From assembly GCA_016704535.1 (NCBI GenBank), contig JADIZZ010000007.1, forward strand, positions 186,001 through 250,000: a DNA stretch of 64,000 nucleotides, given 5' to 3'. The notes below the pieces were generated by a model. The model did no database searches. It saw nothing but the letters and a program-made list of their open reading frames with translations, and was not told the origin of the DNA. This DNA is from Betaproteobacteria bacterium. GTDB taxonomy: Bacteria > Pseudomonadota > Gammaproteobacteria > Burkholderiales > Burkholderiaceae_C. The position numbers and the translations under genes are program-made. This document shows, in pieces, positions 33,124 through 40,568 of this stretch (position 1 is the first letter of the stretch; each line of letters begins with the position of its first letter).

Positions 33124-33902
33124 AACCTACCGCGGCCAAGCTCGTTTGGCCGGCGGCCGTGGCGGTGCTGCTGGTGGTGCTGTGGCAAGGCCTGGTCACG
33201 GCGTTCGACGTGCCGGTGTTCCTGGTGCCATCGCCCTTGCGCGTGGCGCAGGCGTTGCGCGAAGACGCCGATTTGCTGGGCGCGGCCTTGCTGAACACCC
33301 TGCATATCACGCTGCTGGCGCTGGCCTGCGCCACCGTGCTGGGCGTGCTGATCGCCTTTGCCTTCGTGCAGAGCCGCGCCATCGAGACGGCGTTTTTCCC
33401 CTATGCGGTGCTGCTGCAGGTGACGCCCATCGTGGCCATCGCACCGCTGATCATCATCTGGGTGCAAGACGCCACGGTCTCGCTCGTGATCTGCGCCACG
33501 CTGGTGGCGCTGTTTCCCATCATCGCCAACACCACGCTCGGGCTGCGCAGCGTCGACCCCGGGCTGCTGGCCTACTTCCGCCTGCAGCGCGCCACCCGCT
33601 GGCAGACGCTGGTGCGGCTGCGCATTCCTTCCGCGCTGCCCTACTTCTTCGGCGGGCTGCGCATCAGCAGCGGGCTGGCACTGATCGGCGCCGTGGTGGC
33701 CGAGTTCGTGGCCGGCACCGGCGGCACAGGCACCGGGCTGGCTTACCAGATCCTGCAGGCCGGCTACCAGCTCAACATCCCGCGCATGTTCGCGGCGCTC
33801 GCGCTCATCACGTTGACGGGCGTGGCGCTGTTCGCGGTGATGGCGGGGCTGTCGCGCTGGGCGCTGGGTGGGTGGCACGAGAGCGAATCGCACGCGGAGT
33901 AA
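33120..33902 (+). CDS. ABC transporter permease (SsuC/TauC type)
   Basis: A 260-aa inner-membrane permease with six hydrophobic segments. The BPD_transp_1 region includes the EAA loop (RLQRATRWQTLVRLRIPSAL) and GLRISSGLALIGAVVAEFV. It starts with the ATGA overlap to the ATPase, so binding protein, ATPase and permease make one transcription unit. The last gene of the importer is followed by a structured non-coding stretch. Confidence 0.92.
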   Translation: MKPTAAKLVWPAAVAVLLVVLWQGLVTAFDVPVFLVPSPLRVAQALREDADLLGAALLNTLHITLLALACATVLGVLIAFAFVQSRAIETAFFPYAVLLQVTPIVAIAPLIIIWVQDATVSLVICATLVALFPIIANTTLGLRSVDPGLLAYFRLQRATRWQTLVRLRIPSALPYFFGGLRISSGLALIGAVVAEFVAGTGGTGTGLAYQILQAGYQLNIPRMFAALALITLTGVALFAVMAGLSRWALGGWHESESHAE

Positions 33903-34349
33903 AGGTCGGCCGACGATCGGGCACCGCCGGATCGCATGGGCGGGGCCTTTGATCGAGTGGGCAGTGACGGGCGGGAACCGGCCCTTTGCCGACGTTCAGC
34001 GTCCGTTTTCGCGCGTTGCGTGTGGTGGCGGCAAAGGGCTGTCCGGGCAGGGCGCGGCGTGCGACTGAAGCGGTCGGCGCTGCGCGCCGACTGCCCTGTG
34101 GTGCTCGGGTCCATGGCCCGGCGCATAACTCGCTGCGCTCACTTCGTTCGCTACGCTCAGACAGGATGCGCCAGGAGTGTCCACGAGGCGCGCTGCGCGC
34201 GCGGGCCATGAACCCTGCGCTCCGCGGCGCTTCACACGCACCCCGCGACCCGCCCCTGTCGTCGAACGCAGAAAGCGGACAGCGACCAACACCCGCAAAG
34301 GGCCGTTTGCGGGCACCGCAAGGCTCTGCCCATGAGCCGCCCGGCCTTG
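33903..34349. other. Non-coding stretch with several inverted repeats
   Basis: No supported gene in 447 bases between the convergent permease and flavoprotein genes. GCCCTTTGCC (33981-33990) faces GGCAAAGGGC (34030-34039), and a third inverted copy GCAAAGGGCC is at 34295-34304. A second hairpin (GTCGGCGC/GCGCCGAC) lies near 34073-34091. A sequence rich in CTGCGCTCACTTCGTTCGCTACGCTC (about 34130-34160, given in part) resembles intergenic repeats of Burkholderiales. It may be a dispersed repeat element. Confidence 0.5.
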
Positions 34350-36038
34350 TCAGGTCCTCGCCAGCCCCAGCAGGTGCGCGCCCAACGCCTCGGCTGCCTC
34401 GATGCCGTCGACACCCGCCGACATGATGCCGCCAGCGTAGCCTGCGCCTTCGCCGGCCGGGTACAGGCCCTGCACGTTCAGGCTCTGCATGTCACGACCC
34501 CGCGTGATGCGCAGCGGTGACGAGGTGCGGGTCTCGACGCCGGTCAGCACCGCGTCGGGCATCGAGAAGCCCTTGATCTGGCGCTCGAAGGCGGGCAGCG
34601 CCTCGCGGATCGCGTCCAGCGCATAGCTCGGCAGGCTGGGGCGCTTCGGGTCGGCCAGGTCCGTGAGCTGCACGCCGGGCTTGTAGGAGGGCTCCACGCG
34701 GCCCAGCACGGCACTTCTCTGGCGCTTGATGAAGTCGCCCAGCAGTTGCCCGGGCGCCTGGTAGCCGCCGCCGCCGAGTTCGTAGGCCCGGGTTTCCCAC
34801 AGCCGCTGGAAGGCCACGCCGTCGAGCGGGTTCACGGCGCCTTGCGTCTGCCCGTCCTGGCGATAGTCGGCCGGGTTGATGCCCACCACGATGCCGGCGT
34901 TGGCGTTGCGTTCGTTGCGGCTGTACTGGCTCATGCCGTTGGTCACGACGCGTTCTTCTTCCGAGGTGGCGGCCACCACGGTGCCGCCCGGACACATGCA
35001 GAAGCTGTAGACGCCACGCCCGTTCTTCGCGTGGTGCACCAGCTTGTAGTCGGCTGCGCCCAGGATGGGGTGGCCCGCGCTGGGCCCGAAGCGCGCGCGG
35101 TCGATCACGCCCTGCGGGTGTTCGACGCGGAAGCCCACCGAAAACGGCTTGGCCTCGAGGAAGACGCCGCGCCGCTGCAGCATCGCGAAGGTGTCGCGGG
35201 CGCTGTGGCCCAGGGCCAGCACGACGTGGTCGGCGTCGAGCTGTTCACCGCTGGCCAGGGTCAGGCCGCGGATGTGCCGGGTTGTGGGGCCCCCGCCCTG
35301 CGGCGGACCGTCCTCGATCAGCACGTCGGTCACCTGCTGCTGGAAGCGGACCTCGCCGCCCAACGCCTCGATCTCGGCACGCATCTTCTCGACCATGCCG
35401 ACCAGCCGGAAGGTGCCGATGTGCGGCTTGGCGACGAAGAGGATCTCTTCGGGCGCGCCGGCCTTGACGAACTCGGCGAGCACCTTGCGCGTGAGGTGGC
35501 GTGGGTCGGAAATCTGGCTCCAGAGCTTGCCGTCGCTGAAGGTGCCGGCACCGCCTTCGCCGAACTGCACGTTCGACTCGGGGTTCAGCACACCCTGGCG
35601 CCACAGGCCCCAGGTGTCCTTGGTGCGTTCCCGCACCGGCTTGCCGCGTTCCAGCACGATGGGCCGCAGCCCCATCTGGGCCAGGATCAGCGCGGCGAAG
35701 ATGCCGCAGGGGCCGAAGCCGACGACCACCGGACGCGGCCTTGCGGCGGCGTAGAAGTCGGCGGGGGCGTGGCCGATGGAGCGGTAACGCGTGTCGGGTG
35801 ACGGCCGCACGTGGTTGTCGCCCGCAAGACGCGCGAGTACGTCGGCCTCGCCGTCGACCTCGCAATCGACGGTGTAGCTCAGCACGATGGCCGTCTTCTT
35901 TCGCGCGTCCCACGCACGGCGGAAGACGGTGAAGGCCTTCAGCGCAGCATCGGCGATGTTCAGGCGCGACACGACCGCCGCGCGCAGCGCGGCGTCCGGG
36001 TGGTCCAGCGGCAGACGGAGTTCGGTGATGCGGAGCAT
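34350..36038 (-). CDS. NAD(P)/FAD-dependent oxidoreductase (COG2509 type)
   Basis: A 562-aa flavoprotein. An N-terminal domain of about 95 residues precedes the dinucleotide-binding motif VVVGFGPCGIFAALILAQMG. Other motifs are FGEGGAGTFSDGKLWSQISD (substrate/FAD contact), VVLALGHSARDTFAML and the C-terminal YPAGEGAGYAGGIMSAGVDG (second FAD motif). This arrangement marks the uncharacterised FAD-dependent dehydrogenases of COG2509, with unknown substrate. The start at 36038 gives the family length. It is convergent with the ABC permease and followed upstream by a small basic gene. Confidence 0.9.
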   Translation of the reverse strand: MLRITELRLPLDHPDAALRAAVVSRLNIADAALKAFTVFRRAWDARKKTAIVLSYTVDCEVDGEADVLARLAGDNHVRPSPDTRYRSIGHAPADFYAAARPRPVVVGFGPCGIFAALILAQMGLRPIVLERGKPVRERTKDTWGLWRQGVLNPESNVQFGEGGAGTFSDGKLWSQISDPRHLTRKVLAEFVKAGAPEEILFVAKPHIGTFRLVGMVEKMRAEIEALGGEVRFQQQVTDVLIEDGPPQGGGPTTRHIRGLTLASGEQLDADHVVLALGHSARDTFAMLQRRGVFLEAKPFSVGFRVEHPQGVIDRARFGPSAGHPILGAADYKLVHHAKNGRGVYSFCMCPGGTVVAATSEEERVVTNGMSQYSRNERNANAGIVVGINPADYRQDGQTQGAVNPLDGVAFQRLWETRAYELGGGGYQAPGQLLGDFIKRQRSAVLGRVEPSYKPGVQLTDLADPKRPSLPSYALDAIREALPAFERQIKGFSMPDAVLTGVETRTSSPLRITRGRDMQSLNVQGLYPAGEGAGYAGGIMSAGVDGIEAAEALGAHLLGLART

Positions 36039-36130
36039 CGGTGCGCTCTACGGCGCCGGAAGGTGCGCAGGCGCGCCACGGCGCGCCCGGCAGTCGGTGC
36101 GGCGGCCCGTTCGGGCCGGCACCTGCGGCT

Positions 36131-36298
36131 TCAGCCGCCCTTCTTCGGGCGCTTGCCGGGGTTCTTCTTGCTGCGCGTGTGCACACCGCGCTCCAGGCTG
36201 CGCTTCTGGCCCTTGTGCACGGTGACCGTCACGCCCTTGGGCGCGGGCGGGCGGGGGGTGGCGCGGGCATCGGCTTCGGTTCTGATCTTGTTGGCCAT
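36131..36298 (-). CDS. Small basic protein (55 aa), unassigned
   Basis: The frame ATG at 36298 to TGA at 36131 encodes MANKIRTEADARATPRPPAP, followed by KGVTVTVHKGQKRSLERG and a Lys/Arg/Gly-rich end KKNPGKRPKKGG. The high positive charge suggests nucleic-acid or ribosome binding (inference). Codon use is like the neighbours. It is divergent from lpxC (159 bases) and lies 92 bases upstream of the flavoprotein gene. Confidence 0.5.
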   Translation of the reverse strand: MANKIRTEADARATPRPPAPKGVTVTVHKGQKRSLERGVHTRSKKNPGKRPKKGG

Positions 36299-36457
36299 GG
36301 CATGGATCCGAAAATGTGGGGTCGAACCCGCGATTAGGCCACAGCTTGGCCCGCCACCCGGTCTGGCGGGCCACAGAGGCCGTCTGGCAGCGGCCGCTCC
36401 GTCGCAGCGATGGCCCGCGCGCGCTCACTGTCGCGCGCGTTGCAGGACAATCCGTGA

Positions 36458-37393
36458 ATGATCCAGCAGCGCACGATCAAGGCCATCACCCGCGCCGTGG
36501 GTGTCGGCGTCCACAGCGGCCAGAAGGTCGAGCTGACCCTGCGCCCTGCGCCGCCCGACACCGGCATCGTCTTCCGCCGCACCGACCTGCCGGTGCCTGT
36601 CGACATCCCTGTGGATGCTTTCGCTGTCAGCGACACGCGCATGGCCAGCACCATCAGCCCCGGTGGCGACCCCGGCGCGCCCAAGGTGCAGACCATCGAG
36701 CACCTGATGTCGGCCTGCGCCGGCCTCGGGCTGGACAACCTGGTCGTCGACATCACCGCCGAAGAGGTGCCCATCCTCGACGGCAGTGCCGCCAGCTTCG
36801 TCTACCTGCTGCAGAGCGCCGGCATCGAGTTGCAGCCCGCGCCCAAGCGTTTCCTGCGCGTGCTGAAAGCCGTGGAGATCCGCGAAGGCGAGGGCGCGTC
36901 GCTGAAGTGGGCGCGCCTGGAACCCTTCCACGGCTACAAGCTCAGCTTCGAGATCGAGTTCAACCACCCGGCGGTGGACGCCACCGGCCGGCGCGTCGAG
37001 TTCGACTTCAGCGGCGGCCAGTACAAGCGCGACATCGCCCGCGCGCGCACCTTCGGTTTCACCAAGGACGTCGAGATGATGCGCGCGCGTGGCCTGGGCC
37101 TCGGCGGTAGCATGGAGAACGTCATCGTCATCGACGACACCCGCGTGCTGAACGTCGAGGGCCTGCGCTACGACGACGAATTCGTGAAGCACAAGATCCT
37201 CGACGCCATCGGCGACCTGCACATCGCCGGCAAACCGCTGCTGGCCAGCTACGTGGCTTACAGGAGCGGTCACGCACTGAACAACAAGCTGTTGCGCAAG
37301 CTGCTGGCCGACGAGACGGCCTACGAGGTGGTCACTTTCGACCGCGACGCCGAGGCCCCGCACGGCTTCGCCGAACTGGCACCGGCCTGGTGA
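36458..37393 (+). CDS. lpxC: UDP-3-O-acyl-N-acetylglucosamine deacetylase LpxC
   Basis: A 311-aa zinc enzyme catalysing the committed step of lipid A synthesis. Zinc ligands: H82 in TIEHLMSA, H245 and D249 in KHKILDAIGD; catalytic H272 in SGHALNN. Other conserved blocks are GVGVHSGQKVELTLRPAP, ILDGSAASFVYLL and ARTFGFTKDVE. The ATG at 36458 gives the normal length. In many betaproteobacteria lpxC follows ftsZ; here it stands alone with divergent upstream genes. A small membrane gene overlaps its stop (TGATG). Confidence 0.97.
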   Translation: MIQQRTIKAITRAVGVGVHSGQKVELTLRPAPPDTGIVFRRTDLPVPVDIPVDAFAVSDTRMASTISPGGDPGAPKVQTIEHLMSACAGLGLDNLVVDITAEEVPILDGSAASFVYLLQSAGIELQPAPKRFLRVLKAVEIREGEGASLKWARLEPFHGYKLSFEIEFNHPAVDATGRRVEFDFSGGQYKRDIARARTFGFTKDVEMMRARGLGLGGSMENVIVIDDTRVLNVEGLRYDDEFVKHKILDAIGDLHIAGKPLLASYVAYRSGHALNNKLLRKLLADETAYEVVTFDRDAEAPHGFAELAPAW

Positions 37394-37578
37394 TGCTGCT
37401 CTTCCGCCTCGTCTTCGGCCTGCTGCTGGTGTGCGGCCTGCTGTGCTTCGCGATGTACATCGGCACCGGGCAGGTGGTCTGGCGACAGCGCGGGCTGGTG
37501 ATCTTGAAGTGGACGGTGCTGGCGGCCTTCGGCTTTTTCGCCGTGCTGATCCTGGAGCGGCTGGCGCTGATGTTGTAG
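37393..37578 (+). CDS. Small two-helix membrane protein
   Basis: A 61-aa product starting MLLFRLVFGLLLVCGLLCFA, with two membrane helices joined by MYIGTGQVVWRQRGLV. Its ATG shares the base of the lpxC stop (TGATG), so it is translationally coupled to lpxC. Unassigned family. It converges with the HtrA gene 40 bases away. Confidence 0.6.
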   Translation: MLLFRLVFGLLLVCGLLCFAMYIGTGQVVWRQRGLVILKWTVLAAFGFFAVLILERLALML

Positions 37579-37617
37579 CGGTGGGTGGGGACCGGGGCGC
37601 TGGCCGCCCGCGGTGGT

Positions 37618-38778
37618 TCAGCGCCCTGCGGCGGTGCCTGCAGCGCGTTCGCCCACTTTTACGGGCACCCGCACCTGCTCACTGCCACGCTGCGTGAGCA
37701 GCACGGTCTCGGCGTCGGGCTGCAGCGCGGCGACGGCGGCAAACAGCTCGCTGACACTCTTCACCGGCCGGTCGCCGATCTGCAGCACCACGTCGCCCGG
37801 GCGCAGTCCGCCCTTGGCCGCCGGGCCGTCCTGCAGCACGCCTGCGATCAGCACGCCGCTCTTCACCTGCAGATTCAGGCTGTCGGCCAGTTCGGTCGAG
37901 AGTTCGCGCGGCTCCACACCTATCCAGCCGCGGCGTACCTTGCCGTCGCGGATCAGCTGTTCCATCACCTGGCGTGCGGTGTCCGCCGGCACCGCGAAGC
38001 CGATGCCCAGGCTGCCGCCGGTGCGCGAGAAGATGGCGGTGTTGATGCCCACCAGCGCGCCCTGCGAGTCGACCAGCGCGCCGCCCGAATTGCCGGGGTT
38101 GATGGCAGCGTCGGTCTGTATGAAGTTCTGGAAGCGCGAGACGCCGGCCTCTGACCGGTCGAGCGCGCTGACGATGCCGGCCGTCACCGTCTGGCCGACG
38201 TTGAAGGGGTTACCGATGGCCAATACGGCGTCGCCGACGTTCAGCGCACGCACGTCGCCCAGCGCGATGACGGGCAGGCCGTCGAGCTCGATCTTCAGCA
38301 CGGCGATGTCGGTCTCGGTGTCGCTGCCGACGACGCGGGCGCGTGTGGCGCGGCCGTCGGTCAGTTGCACCTCGATCTCGGTGGCGCCTTCCACCACGTG
38401 GTGGTTGGTCAGCAGATAGCCCTCGGGCGCGACGATGACGCCCGAACCCAGGCCGATCTGCTGCTGCGCCGCCGGGCCGTCACCAAAGAAGAACTTGAAA
38501 CGCGGGTCGTCCGCGTGCGGGTTGCGGCTCATCTTGGTGGCACTGATGCTCACCACCGCCGGCGCCGCGCGGCGCGCCGCCAGCGCGTACCCGGCAACTG
38601 CGCCGCTGGCCGCGGGCGCGGGTGCCACCTGCAACAGCGTCGGCGCTGGCAGCACGGTGCCTGCGACACCGGCGCGCCCGCCGGGCAGCCACTCGGGCTT
38701 GAAGGTCAGCACGACGAACAGCACCGCGACCGCCACCGTGACGGCTTGTGCAAAGACGAGCCAGGTTCTGCGCCACAT
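37618..38778 (-). CDS. HtrA/DegQ-type S1C serine protease
   Basis: A 386-aa envelope protease with an N-terminal membrane anchor (about residues 6-25). The trypsin-like domain has H127 in TNHHVV, D157 in ETDIAVLK and S231 in NPGNSGG. One PDZ domain follows (about 280-370: GWIGVEPRELSTELADSLN, SGVLIAGVLQDGPAAKGGLR, PGDVVLQIGDRPVKSV). With a single PDZ and a signal anchor it resembles DegS/AlgW or single-PDZ MucD forms rather than DegP. The start at 38778 (MWRRTWLVF) is chosen. It is divergent from the Nif3-like gene with only 44 bases between starts. Confidence 0.92.
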   Translation of the reverse strand: MWRRTWLVFAQAVTVAVAVLFVVLTFKPEWLPGGRAGVAGTVLPAPTLLQVAPAPAASGAVAGYALAARRAAPAVVSISATKMSRNPHADDPRFKFFFGDGPAAQQQIGLGSGVIVAPEGYLLTNHHVVEGATEIEVQLTDGRATRARVVGSDTETDIAVLKIELDGLPVIALGDVRALNVGDAVLAIGNPFNVGQTVTAGIVSALDRSEAGVSRFQNFIQTDAAINPGNSGGALVDSQGALVGINTAIFSRTGGSLGIGFAVPADTARQVMEQLIRDGKVRRGWIGVEPRELSTELADSLNLQVKSGVLIAGVLQDGPAAKGGLRPGDVVLQIGDRPVKSVSELFAAVAALQPDAETVLLTQRGSEQVRVPVKVGERAAGTAAGR

Positions 38779-38822
38779 GGGGAGTGTTCTCGGGGGTCCC
38801 AGGGTGTCCCACAATGGGCGCC

Positions 38823-39566
38823 ATGGCCGATCGGGATCAAGTCGAAACATGCCTGCAGGCGCTGTTGCAGCCGCAGGCCTTCAAGGATTATGGGCCGAAC
38901 GGCCTGCAGGTCGAGGGCGGGCCCCAGGTGCGCCGCATCGCGTCCGGCGTCACTGCCAGCCTGGCCTTCATCGACGCCGCCATCGACGCTGGTGCCGACA
39001 CGCTGCTCGTGCACCACGGCCTGTTCTGGCGCGGCCAGGACGGCCGGCTCACCGGCTGGCTGGCGGCACGCGTGCGGCGGCTGATGGCGGCCAACGTCAA
39101 CCTCTTTGCCTACCACCTGCCGCTGGACGCACATGCCGAACTGGGCAACAACGCGCAGCTCGGCCGCCGTCTGGGCCTGGTGGCCGACGCACGTTTCGGC
39201 GAGCAGACGCTGGGTTTCATCGGGCCGGCGGTGTCCGACCTCGACGCGCTGGTGGACACCGCGCGCGTGCAGCTCGGCCGCGAGCCACTGCTGGTGCGTG
39301 GCGACGGCCGGCCGCTGCGCCGCGTGGCCTGGTGCACGGGCGGGGCCCAGGGCTACTTCGAAGAAGCCATCGCCGCCGGCGCCGACGTCTTCCTCACCGG
39401 CGAGATCTCGGAACCGCAGGCCCACCTGGCGCGCGAGACGGGCGTGGCCTTCATCGCCTGCGGCCACCACGCCACCGAACGCTACGGCGCGCCTGCCGTG
39501 GCCGCCTTCGTTGCGGCGCAGTGCGGCCTGGAGCACCAGTTCATCGAGGTGGAGAACCCCGCGTGA
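38823..39566 (+). CDS. Nif3-like dinuclear metal-centre hexameric protein
   Basis: A 247-aa protein of the NIF3/YbgI family, which form hexamers with a two-metal site. Metal-binding motifs: VHHGLFWRG (two His), YHLPLDAH (His) and GHHATERYG (two His plus Glu). The N-terminal QPQAFKDYGPNGLQVEGGPQVRRI is typical. The biochemical function of the family is unsettled; GTP cyclohydrolase-like activity has been proposed. The start ATG at 38823 (MADRDQ). The end overlaps pdxA by 4 bases (GTGA). Confidence 0.92.
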   Translation: MADRDQVETCLQALLQPQAFKDYGPNGLQVEGGPQVRRIASGVTASLAFIDAAIDAGADTLLVHHGLFWRGQDGRLTGWLAARVRRLMAANVNLFAYHLPLDAHAELGNNAQLGRRLGLVADARFGEQTLGFIGPAVSDLDALVDTARVQLGREPLLVRGDGRPLRRVAWCTGGAQGYFEEAIAAGADVFLTGEISEPQAHLARETGVAFIACGHHATERYGAPAVAAFVAAQCGLEHQFIEVENPA

Positions 39567-40558
39567 AGCCGCTCCTGGTCACCATGGGCGATGCCGCCGG
39601 CATCGGCCCCGAGATCATCGTGCGTGCCTTCCTGGCCGGCGAGCTGACTGACGCCGTGGTGCTGGGCGACCCCGACGTGCTGCGCCGCGCCGGCAGCCCG
39701 ATGACGGCCGTCATCGAGGCACCCGCAGACCTGGCCGAGGTGCCGCCGGGTTGCCTGCCGGTGCTCGTGCCGGCGGGCCTGCCGCAGGGTCTCTGTAAGT
39801 TGCCACTTGGGCAGGTCGATGCGCGCAACGGTGCCGCCGCGGCTTGTTGCATCGAAGCCGCGGTGCGCCTTGTGCGCGCTGGGCAGGGCACCGGCATCGT
39901 CACCGCGCCCATCCACAAGGAAGCGTTCGCGGCCGCCGGCGTGCCTTACCCGGGGCACACCGAGATGCTGCAGGCCCTGGCCGCGGTGCCGGGCCAGCTG
40001 CTGCCGTCGGTGCGCATGATGCTGGCCAACGACGAGCTGCGCGTGGTGCTGGTGACGATCCACCTGTCCCTGCGGCGCGCGATCGACGAAGTCACCTTCG
40101 ACGCCGTGCTGCAGACGCTGCGCATCGCCCATCGGGCCGCAGCGGCCTGGAGCGACACGCCGCCGCGCATCGCGGTGGCGGGCCTGAACCCGCACGCCGG
40201 CGAAGGCGGGCTCTTCGGTGACGAGGAGATCCGCATCATCGGGCCGGCCGTGCAGGCGGCCGTGGCCGAGGGCATCCGTGCCAGCGGCCCCTACGCGCCC
40301 GACACCGTGTTCATGCGCGCCCGCCGCGGGGAATTCGACCTCGTCGTGGCGATGACACACGACCACGGCCTGATACCGGTGAAGTACCTGGGCGTCGAGC
40401 AGGGCGTCAACGTCACGCTGGGCCTGCCCTTCGTGCGCACCAGCCCCGACCACGGCACGGCTTTCGACATTGCAGGCGAAGGCCGAGCCGACCCTGCCAG
40501 CCTCGTGGCGGCGCTGCGTTTGGCGCGCCGGCTCGTCAGCGCGGCTGCGCGCGGGTGA
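39563..40558 (+). CDS. pdxA: 4-hydroxythreonine-4-phosphate dehydrogenase PdxA
   Basis: A 331-aa NAD(P)-dependent enzyme of vitamin B6 synthesis (DXP-dependent route). Typical motifs: MGDAAGIGPEIIVRAFLAGE near the N-terminus, TAPIHKEAF, YPGHTEML (metal-ligand His) and GLNPHAGEGGLFGDEE. Later, MTHDHGLIPVKYLG and TSPDHGTAFDIAG carry the remaining His ligands. The start is GTG at 39563, overlapping the Nif3-like stop. No other pdx gene is present. It converges with the DUF1631 gene after 10 bases. Confidence 0.94.
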   Translation: MKPLLVTMGDAAGIGPEIIVRAFLAGELTDAVVLGDPDVLRRAGSPMTAVIEAPADLAEVPPGCLPVLVPAGLPQGLCKLPLGQVDARNGAAAACCIEAAVRLVRAGQGTGIVTAPIHKEAFAAAGVPYPGHTEMLQALAAVPGQLLPSVRMMLANDELRVVLVTIHLSLRRAIDEVTFDAVLQTLRIAHRAAAAWSDTPPRIAVAGLNPHAGEGGLFGDEEIRIIGPAVQAAVAEGIRASGPYAPDTVFMRARRGEFDLVVAMTHDHGLIPVKYLGVEQGVNVTLGLPFVRTSPDHGTAFDIAGEGRADPASLVAALRLARRLVSAAARG

Positions 40559-40568
40559 CGGCGGAACG

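Noticed and set aside
33986..34426. 146-codon plus-strand frame in the gene-free stretch
   Set aside because: Composed of the inverted repeats and the antisense end of the flavoprotein; no start site or domain.
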